A stretch of 64,000 nt of DNA from Zobellia galactanivorans (GCF_000973105.1 NC_015844.1:682001-746000); one strand, 5' to 3'. Positions 47,010-56,022 are shown, counted from the stretch's first letter. The notes: generated by a model from the sequence alone, not told the origin. Made by a program: numbers and translations.

Positions 47010-48311
47010 TTATACCGGCTCGCCGTAAAGATCGAAATCTGCGGCATCGGTTATTTTTATATTTGCAAACTCTCCCTGTTTCAGATAGTATTTTGAAGCA
47101 TCAATGAGGACTTCGTTATCAACATCGGGGGAATCGAATTCCGTTCGTCCGACAAAGTACGTTCCTTCTTTGCGGTCAATAATACAACGGAAGGTCTGTC
47201 CGATTTTTTCTTGGTTCAACTCCCATGAAATTTGTGATTGCAGCTCCATGATCTCGTTAGCCCTTTCTTGCTTGACCTCCTCGGGAACATCATCTTCTAA
47301 GGTATAGGCGTGGGTATTCTCTTCATGGCTATAGGTAAAGCAGCCCAATCGCTCGAAGCGCATTTCGGCCACCCATTCTTTTAGGGTTTGGAAATCTTCT
47401 TCGGTTTCCCCAGGGTAACCCACGATCAAAGTGGTACGAATGGCCATTTCAGGTACCGCCGCCCTAAATTCTTTTAGCAACTTTGTCGTTTTGGCCTGTG
47501 TTGTACCGCGACGCATACTTTTTAGGATGGAATCTGAAATATGCTGCAGGGGAATATCCAAGTAATTACAGATCTTAGGTTCTTCCTTCATTACGTCAAG
47601 AACATCTAAAGGAAAGCCCGTCGGGAAGGCATAATGCAATCGGATCCACTCAATACCTTCAACTTTTACCAAAGCTTGCAATAGCTCGGCCAAGTTGCGC
47701 TTTTTATAGAGGTCAAGACCGTAATAGGTCAAGTCTTGCGCAATGAGAATCAGTTCCTTGACACCCTTGGCGGCCAACTTTTCAGCTTCGGTCACCAAGT
47801 CTTCAATGGGCGTACTCTTATGCTTGCCCCTCATAATAGGAATGGCACAGAACGAACAAGGTCGATCACAACCTTCGGCAATTTTTAAATAGGCGTAGTT
47901 TTTTGGTGTGGTCGTCAAACGCTCCCCTATAAGCTCGTGCTTATAATCGGCGCCAAGGGCCTTCAACAAATTAGGAAGTTCACTGGTGCCGAAATACTCG
48001 TCTACATTCGGAATTTCCTTTTGCAAATCGGGCTTATAGCGCTCACTTAGGCATCCGGTCACGAATACCTTATCTACTTCACCGGCCTCCTTCTTCTGAA
48101 CATATTCCAGAATCGTATTGACACTTTCCTCTTTTGCATTGGCGATAAAGCCGCAAGTATTTATTACAACAACATTACCTTCCTCCTCATGAACCACTTC
48201 CTTTTCGTTGGCACGCAACTGCCCCATGAGCACTTCGGAATCATACACGTTTTTCGAGCATCCCAAAGTAACTACATTGATTTTATTCTGCTTCTGCGAT
48301 TTTGTTCTCAT
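47010..48311 (-). CDS. rimO: Ribosomal protein S12 methylthiotransferase RimO
   Basis: RimO adds a methylthio group to an Asp of ribosomal protein uS12. The start is ATG 48311, giving 433 residues. The N-terminal MTTase domain (VVTLGCSKNVYDSE) carries the auxiliary cluster Cys residues; the radical-SAM motif is in CDRPCSFCAIPIMRG (CxxxCxxC); a TRAM domain ends the protein. A TATTTTTG box lies 16 nt before the start. Confidence 0.97.
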   Translation of the reverse strand: MRTKSQKQNKINVVTLGCSKNVYDSEVLMGQLRANEKEVVHEEEGNVVVINTCGFIANAKEESVNTILEYVQKKEAGEVDKVFVTGCLSERYKPDLQKEIPNVDEYFGTSELPNLLKALGADYKHELIGERLTTTPKNYAYLKIAEGCDRPCSFCAIPIMRGKHKSTPIEDLVTEAEKLAAKGVKELILIAQDLTYYGLDLYKKRNLAELLQALVKVEGIEWIRLHYAFPTGFPLDVLDVMKEEPKICNYLDIPLQHISDSILKSMRRGTTQAKTTKLLKEFRAAVPEMAIRTTLIVGYPGETEEDFQTLKEWVAEMRFERLGCFTYSHEENTHAYTLEDDVPEEVKQERANEIMELQSQISWELNQEKIGQTFRCIIDRKEGTYFVGRTEFDSPDVDNEVLIDASKYYLKQGEFANIKITDAADFDLYGEPV

Positions 48312-48327
48312 AATTGGAAATTGACCG

Positions 48328-48335
48328 CAAAAATA
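48328..48335 (-). promoter_or_regulatory. Candidate -7 box (TATTTTTG) of rimO
   Basis: Minus-strand TATTTTTG is a perfect TAnnTTTG match 16 nt before the rimO ATG. Confidence 0.45.
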
Positions 48336-48431
48336 CAACAAGATGAACGAACAGCTTCCTTTTGGTACGATTTCTTGTTGAATTGCGTTAAACTTTAATA
48401 GCCATTTGACGTCCTATAAGAAATCGAGGTC

Positions 48432-49532
48432 ATGAAATATATCACCAACTCTGTATTAAGCTTCCTTTTACTGTTTCTTTTTAGTTGTTCCTACGACAAG
48501 GTAGAATCCGAAGTCGAAATCGACCCAGTTCCACAGGGCATGTATTTCCCAGCCATTTCAAGTACCACTTGGGATACACTCACCCCTGCCCAACTCGCTT
48601 GGAACGAAACGGAAATAGAAAGTCTATATGAGTATTTAGACGTAAACCGGACCAAGGGTTTTATGGTTTTGAAAGACGGCCGTATCGTTCTTGAAAAATA
48701 CTTCAATGGCCATACGGCCGATAGCCAATGGACCTGGTTCTCCGCCGCCAAGAGCCTAACGGCGACCATCACCGGTATTGCACAAGAGGAAGGCCTGCTC
48801 CATATTACCGACAAAACCTCCGATTATCTCGGAACGAATTGGACTTCACTACCTATAGAAAAGGAAAACCTGATTACCGTACAGCACCATTTAAGCATGA
48901 CCACTGGCTTGACCGACCATGTGGGCGACTACATACCGTGGGTCTGTACCACCCCAAGTTGTTTGGAGTATACTGCAGATGCCGGCACCCGTTGGGCCTA
49001 CCATCAGGGCGGTTTTATCGTTCTTCAAAATATTCTGACCCAAAGTACGGGAATGGACTTTCAGAACTATGGAAAAACCAAACTTGAAGACCGTATCGGA
49101 ATGCGGGGAAATTGGACCAAAGCCCTAGGCTTGAACCTATACAACAGTACCACCCGAAGCATGGCACGCTTCGGACTACTCGCCCTGAACAAAGGGAGTT
49201 GGGACGGGAGTTCGATCGTAAGCAAAACCTACTTCGACCAAATGACCGATACCTCCCAAGAACTGAATAAAAGCTATGGCTATTTGTGGTGGTTAAACGG
49301 AAAACAAAGTTATATGGGTACGACCTCCCAAGAAGTGGTATCGAGCGAACTGATACCCAATGCCCCCTCCGACCTATTTGCGGCCCTAGGTGCCAACGAC
49401 CAGAAAATCTACGTCGTTCCCAGCCAAGGTCTGGTTATTGTTAGGTGCGGCGAAAGTGCTGGGGAAAACCAATTAGGACTCTCAAGCTTCGATAATGAAC
49501 TGTGGGCTAAATTAAACGCCGTTATACCTTAA
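48432..49532 (+). CDS. Lipoprotein serine hydrolase, class C beta-lactamase fold
   Basis: The 366-residue protein has a lipoprotein signal (FLLLFLFSCSYDK). The beta-lactamase/PBP4-type fold shows the SxxK motif in WFSAAKSLTATITG (about residue 105), the Tyr motif region WAYHQGGFIVLQ, and IYVVPSQGLVIVRCG in the C-terminal strand. Members include esterases, D-aminopeptidases and carboxypeptidases; true beta-lactamase activity is not implied. Its last 11 bp overlap the converging ftsY gene. Confidence 0.88.
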   Translation: MKYITNSVLSFLLLFLFSCSYDKVESEVEIDPVPQGMYFPAISSTTWDTLTPAQLAWNETEIESLYEYLDVNRTKGFMVLKDGRIVLEKYFNGHTADSQWTWFSAAKSLTATITGIAQEEGLLHITDKTSDYLGTNWTSLPIEKENLITVQHHLSMTTGLTDHVGDYIPWVCTTPSCLEYTADAGTRWAYHQGGFIVLQNILTQSTGMDFQNYGKTKLEDRIGMRGNWTKALGLNLYNSTTRSMARFGLLALNKGSWDGSSIVSKTYFDQMTDTSQELNKSYGYLWWLNGKQSYMGTTSQEVVSSELIPNAPSDLFAALGANDQKIYVVPSQGLVIVRCGESAGENQLGLSSFDNELWAKLNAVIP

Positions 49533-50478
49533 AGAAGGAGTCTACAAATTCATGCTTGTTGAACACCTGCAGGTCTTCAATTCCCTCTCCGACGCCAATA
49601 TACTTGACGGGAATTTGAAATTGATCGGAGATACCGATGACCACACCGCCTTTTGCGGTACCGTCTAATTTGGTAACCGCCAACGAGGTTACTTCAGTGG
49701 CCTTGGTGAATTGTTTGGCCTGCTCGAAAGCATTCTGCCCGGTTGAACCATCGAGCACCAACAAAACGTCATGGGGTGTATTATCGACCACTTTTTGCAT
49801 TACCCGTTTGACCTTCGTCAACTCGTTCATCAAGTTCACCTTATTATGAAGTCGTCCTGCCGTATCGATAATCACGACATCGGCATCTTGCTTGACGGCC
49901 GAACTCAAGGTATCGAAAGCGACAGAAGCCGGATCACTGCCCATTTTTTGTTTTACGATGGGAACGTCAACACGATCGGCCCACACCTGTAATTGATCGA
50001 TGGCCGCAGCACGGAAGGTATCGGCTGCACCTAAAACCACTTTTAAGCCCTGCTTCTTAAACTGATAGGCCAACTTACCAATGGTCGTGGTCTTCCCCAC
50101 GCCGTTTACACCTACCACCATAATGACATAGGGCCTTTTATCTTGTGGTACTGAAAATTCGGTTTGGTTCCCCAAATTGGTCTCGGAAAGAAGACCGGAT
50201 ATTTCTTCGCGAAGAATAGTATTGAGCTCGTCGGTACCCATATACTTATCCTTGGCGACACGAGCCTCGATGCGGTCAATAATTTTTAAGGTCGTGGTAA
50301 CCCCGACATCGGAAGAAACAAGAACTTCCTCTAGGTTATCGAGTACATCGTCATCTACTTTAGACTTACCGGCAACCGCTTTGCTAAGCTTAGAGAGAAA
50401 GGAAGTTTTAGATTTCTCCAAGCCCTTGTCAAGGCTTTCCTTTTTCTTTGAAGAAAATATATTCTTGAACAAACTCAT
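49522..50478 (-). CDS. ftsY: Signal recognition particle receptor FtsY
   Basis: FtsY is the SRP receptor GTPase that docks ribosomes translating membrane proteins. The 318-residue protein has a short basic N-terminus (SSKKKESLDKGLEKSK), the N helical bundle, and the G domain with GVNGVGKTTTIGKLA (G1), DTFRAAAIDQL, DTAGRLHNK (G3) and TKLDGTAKGG (G4). The acidic A domain is very short, as in many Bacteroidota. It is downstream of rpmB-rpmG-DUF4295 but behind a terminator and its own TATCTTTG box. Confidence 0.97.
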   Translation of the reverse strand: MSLFKNIFSSKKKESLDKGLEKSKTSFLSKLSKAVAGKSKVDDDVLDNLEEVLVSSDVGVTTTLKIIDRIEARVAKDKYMGTDELNTILREEISGLLSETNLGNQTEFSVPQDKRPYVIMVVGVNGVGKTTTIGKLAYQFKKQGLKVVLGAADTFRAAAIDQLQVWADRVDVPIVKQKMGSDPASVAFDTLSSAVKQDADVVIIDTAGRLHNKVNLMNELTKVKRVMQKVVDNTPHDVLLVLDGSTGQNAFEQAKQFTKATEVTSLAVTKLDGTAKGGVVIGISDQFQIPVKYIGVGEGIEDLQVFNKHEFVDSFFKV

Positions 50479-50500
50479 GTTTTCTTTGTATTAATAGGCT

Positions 50501-50508
50501 CAAAGATA
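50501..50508 (-). promoter_or_regulatory. Candidate -7 box (TATCTTTG) of ftsY
   Basis: Minus-strand TATCTTTG is a perfect TAnnTTTG match 22 nt before the ftsY start codon. Confidence 0.5.
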
Positions 50509-50606
50509 ATAAAGTAAGGCGGAAGTTTTTACTTTAATTGGCACTACCATGGCTTTAAAACGATCCATGTTTAAACGGGGGCTTTTCTCATCTCGGTATA
50601 GGAGCA

Positions 50607-50638
50607 ACAAAAAAAGCCCCTTCTTTACGAAGAGGCTT
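50607..50638 (-). terminator. Terminator of the rpmB-rpmG-DUF4295 operon
   Basis: Minus-strand AAGCCTCTTC pairs with GAAGGGGCTT (one mismatch) across a 5-nt loop, and is followed by a T run. It lies about 20 bp after the DUF4295 stop and before ftsY. Confidence 0.8.
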
Positions 50639-50658
50639 CATCATACTATAAAAGTATC

Positions 50659-50811
50659 TTACTTTTTAGACAACCATTCGTTGACCGCTTCTGGGGTCAT
50701 AACGGATTCAACAAAAGTGTAAGAACCACTTTTTGCCGATTTCACCATTTTAATGGCTTTTGTCAATCTTTTTGAACTTGTCTGTAAACTTGCTACCGTC
50801 TTCTTTGCCAT
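50659..50811 (-). CDS. DUF4295 small ribosome-associated protein (bL38 candidate)
   Basis: A 50-residue basic protein (MAKKTVASLQTSSKRLTKAI, then KMVKSAKSGSYTFVESVMTP and EAVNEWLSKK) is read from ATG 50811 to TAA 50659. This is the DUF4295 family, Bacteroidota-specific and always, in my experience, behind rpmB and rpmG. From memory, the Flavobacterium ribosome structure contains a lineage-specific small protein named bL38, and this gene is my candidate for it; I could not check. It lies 36 bp after rpmG and is followed by a terminator. Confidence 0.9.
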   Translation of the reverse strand: MAKKTVASLQTSSKRLTKAIKMVKSAKSGSYTFVESVMTPEAVNEWLSKK

Positions 50812-50847
50812 GACTAATTTCTTTTATGTCCCCGTTGATACGAAAAC

Positions 50848-51030
50848 TTATTTAATCTCCTTATGGATTGTCATCCTCTTTAAAATAGGATTGAACTTTT
50901 TAATCTCCATTCTTTCGGGAGTGTTCTTTTTGTTCTTGGTAGTGATATACCTTGAAGTACCTGGCATGCCCGAATCTTTATGTTCGGTGCATTCCAAAAT
51001 AACCTGTATTCTATTTCCTTTCTTTGCCAT
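50848..51030 (-). CDS. rpmG: Large ribosomal subunit protein bL33
   Basis: This 60-residue bL33 starts [18 protein letters not shown] and has the typical [20 protein letters not shown] basic middle and the [16 protein letters not shown] end. It lacks the four-cysteine zinc ribbon of C+ paralogs (only one Cys is visible), so it is the zinc-independent form. It lies 11 bp downstream of rpmB. Confidence 0.97.
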   Translation of the reverse strand: MAKKGNRIQVILECTEHKDSGMPGTSRYITTKNKKNTPERMEIKKFNPILKRMTIHKEIK

Positions 51031-51041
51031 CGTATTCTAGC

Positions 51042-51278
51042 TTATTTTACCAATCCTTCTGCCTTCGCTTCTTTCAAAACCGCAGAAATACCCCTTTTGT
51101 TGATAATTTTCAACGCTTTTGCTGAAACCTTCAAAGTTACCCATCGGTCTTCTTCGGGAATATAAAAACGTTTCTTAGAAAGATTGACATTAAACCTTCT
51201 TCTGGTCTTATTGATAGAGAACGATACATTGTTACCGAACATCGCTCTCTTTCCCGTAATTTCACAAACTTTTGACAT
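51042..51278 (-). CDS. rpmB: Large ribosomal subunit protein bL28
   Basis: The 78-residue bL28 starts with MSKVCEITGKRAMFGNNVS and continues NKTRRRFNVNLSKKRFYIP, the standard family pattern, ending KEAKAEGLVK. It is the first gene of rpmB-rpmG-DUF4295. The best promoter in the window, TTTG-N20-TAAATTTG, lies 27 nt upstream. Confidence 0.98.
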   Translation of the reverse strand: MSKVCEITGKRAMFGNNVSFSINKTRRRFNVNLSKKRFYIPEEDRWVTLKVSAKALKIINKRGISAVLKEAKAEGLVK

Positions 51279-51305
51279 CGCGCTGATTTTTCTTTAAACA
51301 GGGTG

Positions 51306-51337
51306 CAAATTTATATCATTTTTATGGGATGGACAAA
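51306..51337 (-). promoter_or_regulatory. Bacteroidota-type promoter of rpmB (TTTG-N20-TAAATTTG)
   Basis: On the minus strand, TTTG (51337-51334) is separated by 20 nt from TAAATTTG (51313-51306), matching the -33/-7 pair of the Bacteroidota primary sigma factor. Transcription should begin about 20 nt before the rpmB ATG. Confidence 0.7.
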
Positions 51338-51345
51338 AGAATATT

Positions 51346-52596
51346 TCAGATTTTTGAAATTTCTTTTTGTAACAGCTCTAAAGCCTTGTTTACCGACTTC
51401 TCCACAATACGATTTCTATGGTTGCCCATATTGAATTTTTGGGCGTGAACACCTGTCGGTGTTGCAATGGCCAAAAAGACCGTTCCGACCTCGGCATCCG
51501 AATCCCCTTTTGTCGGGCCGGCGTTACCTGTGGTTGCTATGGCATAATCGGTTTTTAACAAACTTCTTACGTTTTTGGCCATGGCCTCGGCCACCTCGGC
51601 ACTGACCACGGAATATCTATCCACTACATCCTTGGGCACCTTCAGAACGTTTATTTTTGTTTCCGTGGCATAACTCACGACACTGCCCTTAAAGTAGGCT
51701 GAAGCCCCCGGCAAGGCCGTCAGTTGCCCTGCGATCTTTCCTCCGGTGAAGCTTTCCGCCGTAGCCAAGGTCAGGCCTTTGCCCGTTAAGGTCTTGGCCA
51801 CCAATTCTTCCAAGGTTTCCTCGTCTTCGGTTCCATACATGATGTCGCCTATGAGTGCCGGCAGTTTTTGAGCCTCCTTCTCTACCGCATCGACCAAGAC
51901 CTGTTTATCTGGCCCTTTAGCACTTAAGCGCAACCTGACTTTCCCCAAATTGGGCAGATAGGCCAGTTTGACAAAGGGGGGAAGATGGTCTTCCCACTGC
52001 TCCAATCTCTCGGCAATGGCACTTTCTCCCAAGCCATAAGTTACTATGGTCTTATGCAGGATGTATGGGCGCTCAAAATCCTTAATGATTTTAGGAATGA
52101 CCTGATTTACTATCAAATTCTCCATTTCATAGGGTACCCCCGGCAAGGAAACAAAGGCCACACCTTCATCCTTAAACCACATTCCCGGTGCCGTACCGAG
52201 CGCATTGTGAAGCACGGTCGCCTTAGAAGGCACCAAGGCCTGCATCCTGTTCATATCGGATATAGGAGTAGATGAAATATACTTTTCAAAAAGTTCTTCC
52301 ACGTGGGCTAGCACACCCGCGTCTTCCTCCAAGGTATCATTAAAAAACTCACAAAGGGTGTGCTTGGTAATATCATCTTTGGTCGGCCCGAGCCCTCCGG
52401 TCATGATAACCACCTGAGCCCTACCCTTGGCCTCTTCAAGAGCCTGAAGAATATGTTCCCTATCGTCTTGAACCGAAGTAATCTGATATACCGAGACCCC
52501 GATTTTATTCAGCTCCTTAGAAATAAAGGCTGAATTGGTATCGACAATCTGACCGATTAGGATTTCGTCGCCAATGGTAATGATTTCGGCAAACAT
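51346..52596 (-). CDS. cinA: CinA-family nicotinamide-nucleotide amidohydrolase
   Basis: This 416-residue protein has an N-terminal MoCF-like domain ([34 protein letters not shown]), which in CinA hydrolyses ADP-ribose-type substrates, and a C-terminal PncC domain ([36 protein letters not shown]) that deamidates NMN for NAD recycling. The ATG at 52596 shares its A with the TGA stop of the Hpt gene, a tight translational coupling. Confidence 0.95.
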   Translation of the reverse strand: MFAEIITIGDEILIGQIVDTNSAFISKELNKIGVSVYQITSVQDDREHILQALEEAKGRAQVVIMTGGLGPTKDDITKHTLCEFFNDTLEEDAGVLAHVEELFEKYISSTPISDMNRMQALVPSKATVLHNALGTAPGMWFKDEGVAFVSLPGVPYEMENLIVNQVIPKIIKDFERPYILHKTIVTYGLGESAIAERLEQWEDHLPPFVKLAYLPNLGKVRLRLSAKGPDKQVLVDAVEKEAQKLPALIGDIMYGTEDEETLEELVAKTLTGKGLTLATAESFTGGKIAGQLTALPGASAYFKGSVVSYATETKINVLKVPKDVVDRYSVVSAEVAEAMAKNVRSLLKTDYAIATTGNAGPTKGDSDAEVGTVFLAIATPTGVHAQKFNMGNHRNRIVEKSVNKALELLQKEISKI

Positions 52597-52937
52597 CAAA
52601 TACTAAAATCTTTCTTCAACTCCGATACGACTTGGTGTATATCTTTTTTTAGCAAGGGAAAGACCTCCTGTATCTCCGAAATATTTGCCCCGGCCTTACC
52701 TAAGGTCTCTATTTGCAATGCAGCGGCACGGGTCTGCTCCATCCCCAAAAGATCCACATTAGGCTTAATTTTATGGGCCAATTTATATACTTGGTCATGG
52801 TTTTGATCGTTCAGTGCAATCTCAAGATCCTCTAGATCTTGTGGCACTTCTTCTAAAAATACTGAAATTACAGAGTTGATGAAATCCTCATCCCCTTCAG
52901 CCATCTCATTGATTTTATCAAGATTGTAAATCATCAT
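52596..52937 (-). CDS. Stand-alone Hpt phosphotransfer protein
   Basis: The 113-residue helical protein is a histidine phosphotransfer (Hpt) domain: [20 protein letters not shown], then the phospho-His motif [15 protein letters not shown] (His55) and a final helix pair. It would relay phosphate between a hybrid kinase and a response regulator, but no kinase or regulator is adjacent. The start (ATG 52937 or 52934) overlaps the stop of the upstream FAH gene, and its stop overlaps cinA, so it is coupled to metabolic genes. Confidence 0.88.
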   Translation of the reverse strand: MMIYNLDKINEMAEGDEDFINSVISVFLEEVPQDLEDLEIALNDQNHDQVYKLAHKIKPNVDLLGMEQTRAAALQIETLGKAGANISEIQEVFPLLKKDIHQVVSELKKDFSI

Positions 52938-53545
52938 TTTACTTTTAAATGAAAAAGCTCATGCCCTTCAAGAACACCCGAAAGGTAATCATTTGCTTCA
53001 ATTCTTCCAACACCGGAAGGCGTTCCGGTAAAAATTATATCGCCTTTTTTTAACATAAAAAACCGGGAAACATAAGCCACAAGTTCATCTATCTTCCAGA
53101 GCATGAGACTTGTATTTCCCTTTTGTACTTCTTTACCATTTTTGAACAGCGAAAAATTTATACGGTTCAAATCTTCAAAATCGGTTTTCGGAAGCCATTC
53201 ACCTATAACGGCTGCTCCGTCAAACCCCTTTGCCTTTTCCCACGGCAGGCCTTTTTCCTTCAGTTTTGATTGCAGGTCCCTAGCCGTAAAATCAATACCT
53301 AAGCCTACTTCACTATAATATTTATGCGCAAACTTTTCATTGATATGCTTGCCCACCTTGTTGATCTTGACCAATACTTCAACCTCGTAATGGACATCGT
53401 TAGAGAATTCAGGGATATAAAAATCTTGTTCTTTGGGCAGGATTGCGGAATCGGGTTTGATAAACACCACCGGTTCTTCAGGGCGTTCATTGGCCAATTC
53501 GGCAATGTGCGCAGCATAGTTCCTCCCTATACAAATAAGTTTCAT
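52934..53545 (-). CDS. Fumarylacetoacetate hydrolase family protein
   Basis: This 203-residue FAH-fold protein starts MKLICIGRNYAAHIAELAN and has FIKPDSAI, the metal-binding HYEVEVLVKINK (two Glu), DFTARDLQ and FTGTPSGVGRIE. The small single-domain form is usually an acylpyruvase or oxaloacetate decarboxylase rather than the tyrosine-pathway enzyme. Its stop overlaps the Hpt start. The exonuclease gene lies 17 bp upstream on the same strand. Confidence 0.93.
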   Translation of the reverse strand: MKLICIGRNYAAHIAELANERPEEPVVFIKPDSAILPKEQDFYIPEFSNDVHYEVEVLVKINKVGKHINEKFAHKYYSEVGLGIDFTARDLQSKLKEKGLPWEKAKGFDGAAVIGEWLPKTDFEDLNRINFSLFKNGKEVQKGNTSLMLWKIDELVAYVSRFFMLKKGDIIFTGTPSGVGRIEANDYLSGVLEGHELFHLKVK

Positions 53546-53562
53546 GTGTACCGATTTAAGCC

Positions 53563-54339
53563 TTACCCTAGTTTATTGTTCAGTTGGCTCAATTTGATCT
53601 GCGTTAATACCTTTTTGGTATACAGGGGAAAGTCGGCATTAAGAATCCACCCGAAATAGCCCGGCTCTTTTTCAAGAACATCCAACACCCTCCTACCCTT
53701 ATGCTTACCAAAGGCAAACACCTCAACACCATCTTCATCATAGCCCAAAAAGCCGGCAAAGTCGGCAAACTGCCGATGCGTGGAAAATTCAGCTAATTTT
53801 TTTACGTTGTTCTCAAGCTCGGGGTATCGATCTAGCTGCGACAAAAGCACCTCATAGGTAGCCTGGGTATCGGCCTCCGCACTATGCGCATCGGTCAAAT
53901 CCTTCCCGCAATAGAATTTATAGGCCGCGGCAAGAGTACGCTTTTCCATCTTATGGAAAATAGTCTGCACATCTATCGAGACCATACTTTTCATATCGAA
54001 GTCGATTTCGGCCCGAAGCATTTCTTCCGCCAATAAGGGAATGTCGAAACGATCAGAATTGAATCCGCCCAAATCACAGTCCTTTATCATCGCGTAAATG
54101 GTCTTGGACAACTCCTTAAAAGTAGGCTCATTGGCCACCTTTTCATTTGAAATACCGTGTATGGCGACGACCTCGTCCGGTATTTGCATTTCAGGGTTTA
54201 CCAACCAAGTCTTGCTTTCCTTATTCCCGTTAGGGTATACTTTCAACACAGATATTTCTACAATTCGGTCTTTGGCAACATTGGTACCCGTAGTTTCCAA
54301 ATCAAAAAAACAAATGGGACGCGTAAGATTAAGCTCCAT
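53563..54339 (-). CDS. DnaQ-like 3'-5' exonuclease with ExoX-type C-terminal module
   Basis: The 258-residue protein has the DEDDh nuclease fold: ICFFDLETTGTNVAKDRIVE (DxE), GFNSDRFDIPLLAEEM, and the His-Asp pair in LTDAHSAEADTQATYEVL. After about residue 205 comes VFAFGKHKGRRVLDVLE, with YFGWILNADFPLYTK, the FGKxKGR module of exonuclease X and DUF3820, also encoded alone at 14060. It may act in repair or RNA-DNA turnover; as the epsilon proofreader it would lack the usual partner motif. A TATATTTG box is 19 nt upstream, and the FAH-Hpt-cinA block follows. Confidence 0.92.
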   Translation of the reverse strand: MELNLTRPICFFDLETTGTNVAKDRIVEISVLKVYPNGNKESKTWLVNPEMQIPDEVVAIHGISNEKVANEPTFKELSKTIYAMIKDCDLGGFNSDRFDIPLLAEEMLRAEIDFDMKSMVSIDVQTIFHKMEKRTLAAAYKFYCGKDLTDAHSAEADTQATYEVLLSQLDRYPELENNVKKLAEFSTHRQFADFAGFLGYDEDGVEVFAFGKHKGRRVLDVLEKEPGYFGWILNADFPLYTKKVLTQIKLSQLNNKLG

Positions 54340-54358
54340 GTTTTTGCAATTTTTTAAG

Positions 54359-54366
54359 CAAATATA
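54359..54366 (-). promoter_or_regulatory. Candidate -7 box (TATATTTG) of the exonuclease operon
   Basis: Minus-strand TATATTTG is a perfect TAnnTTTG match 19 nt before the exonuclease start, at the head of exonuclease-FAH-Hpt-cinA. The remaining spacer up to 54632 shows no gene. Confidence 0.5.
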
Positions 54367-54632
54367 ATCTTTAACGAGCTTAGAGAAAATATATCTTCGG
54401 TTTTCTTGCCCGATTAAGGACCGCTATAGCCGGAAAGGCCGACAATTACCACACAAACAAGCGAGTTACAGATATGTACAAATCAAATACAAGGATTTAC
54501 CCTACACCTCACCCGGAATACAAATCACAAGCCACGGACCGTACCGCATCATTTTAAGGCCATCTTCTTGCGGACACCCGGACCGCCCATAGCACAGATA
54601 GCCCCAGAACCAACCGACAAGACTTCAATACA

Positions 54633-55985
54633 CTAGATTTCCCTATCTACATCCCAACCTTCCAAGTAGTCGGCCACCGCCTTGGCGAACATACTGCCCA
54701 AGGCCCCGTTTACCACCCTATGATCATAGCTATGGGAAAGGTACATCTTACTGCGAATCCCTATAAAATCACCTTCGGCGGTCTCTATTACCGACGGAAT
54801 CTTCCGAATCGCCCCCAAGGCCAAAATACCTACCTGCGGCTGATTGATAATAGGCGTACCGAACACACTGCCAAAGGTTCCGACATTGGTTACCGTATAG
54901 GTACCGTCTTGCACCTCATCGGGTTTTAATTTATTCGTTTTTGACCTAAAGGCCAAATCGTTCACCACCTTGGCCATACCTACCAAATTCAATTGGTCGG
55001 CATTTTTTATGACCGGAACGATAAGGTTACCGTCCGGCAGGGCCGCAGCCATACCAATGTTTATATTTTTCTTTTTGATAACCGTATCGCCATCTACAGA
55101 TATGTTCATCATGGGATACTTTTTCAATGCCTTGGCCACAGCTTCCATAAAGATGGGGGTAAACGTCAGTTTTTCACCTTCCCTTTTCTCAAAATCTGCC
55201 TTAACCTTGTTACGCCAGTTTACGATATTGGTCACATCTACCTCGATAAAACTCTGTACATGCGCCGAAGTCGACACGCTCTCGGCCATATGCTTGGCTA
55301 TCAATTTCCCCATACGCGACATGGGAATGACCTCCGCATCAACGGATTGCTTTATGGTAGCCGCCGCAACCGGCTCTTTTACCGCTTGCACCGAATTCAC
55401 TGAAGGGGCTTCTTTTTTTACCTCTGTAGCGACCGCAGCAGCAGGCTCTTCAGCTTTTACCCTACCGTTCTTTAAATAATCGAGAATATCGTTTTTGGTG
55501 ACCCTTCCATCGTTACCCGTACCTTTAATGGTATCGAGTTCGTCCATTGAGATACCTTCTTGTTTCGCTATATTTTTCACCAAGGGTGAGTAAAAGCGCT
55601 CTCCCGATACGGCCTTTGGAGCTTGATGGACAGGTGCACTGGCCACTTCCTTGGCCACTTTTACCGTCTCCTCTACCATAGCCGCAGATTCCTCTACTTT
55701 ATCGCTTGTCTTATCGACAACCACAGCTTCCGTATTGTCCGACTGTTCGGTCTCGATTATCGCAACCGTTTCCCCAACCTTGATCACATCGTCTACCTCA
55801 AAGAACCTTTCTACCAAAACACCTTCCACCTCACTAGGAACCTCCGAATCCACCTTGTCGGTGGCTATTTCAAAAATAGGCTCGTCCAATTCAATAGTAT
55901 CCCCAACTTCTTTCAACCAAGAGGTCAACGTTGCCTCGGCAACACTCTCACCCATTCTCGGTAATTTCAGTTCAAACTTTGACAT
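54633..55985 (-). CDS. 2-oxoacid dehydrogenase dihydrolipoyl acyltransferase (E2)
   Basis: This 450-residue E2 has one lipoyl domain (Lys44 in EIATDKVDSEV), an Ala/Pro/Val-rich linker, a subunit-binding domain (FYSPLVKNIAKQEGISMDEL), a second linker and the catalytic domain from about residue 215. It resembles branched-chain or 2-oxoglutarate type E2. The C-terminal active-site motif reads HRVVNG (His422, Asn426), so the usual HxxxDG Asp is Asn. No E1 or E3 gene is adjacent. Confidence 0.9.
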   Translation of the reverse strand: MSKFELKLPRMGESVAEATLTSWLKEVGDTIELDEPIFEIATDKVDSEVPSEVEGVLVERFFEVDDVIKVGETVAIIETEQSDNTEAVVVDKTSDKVEESAAMVEETVKVAKEVASAPVHQAPKAVSGERFYSPLVKNIAKQEGISMDELDTIKGTGNDGRVTKNDILDYLKNGRVKAEEPAAAVATEVKKEAPSVNSVQAVKEPVAAATIKQSVDAEVIPMSRMGKLIAKHMAESVSTSAHVQSFIEVDVTNIVNWRNKVKADFEKREGEKLTFTPIFMEAVAKALKKYPMMNISVDGDTVIKKKNINIGMAAALPDGNLIVPVIKNADQLNLVGMAKVVNDLAFRSKTNKLKPDEVQDGTYTVTNVGTFGSVFGTPIINQPQVGILALGAIRKIPSVIETAEGDFIGIRSKMYLSHSYDHRVVNGALGSMFAKAVADYLEGWDVDREI

Positions 55986-56022
55986 ATTCTTATTTTATAC
56001 TGCTTTTAAGCTATTTTGGTCG

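Noticed and set aside
54367-54632. Gene remnant between the exonuclease and E2 genes
   Set aside because: I read all frames of the 266-bp spacer and found only short frames with no resemblance to either neighbour.
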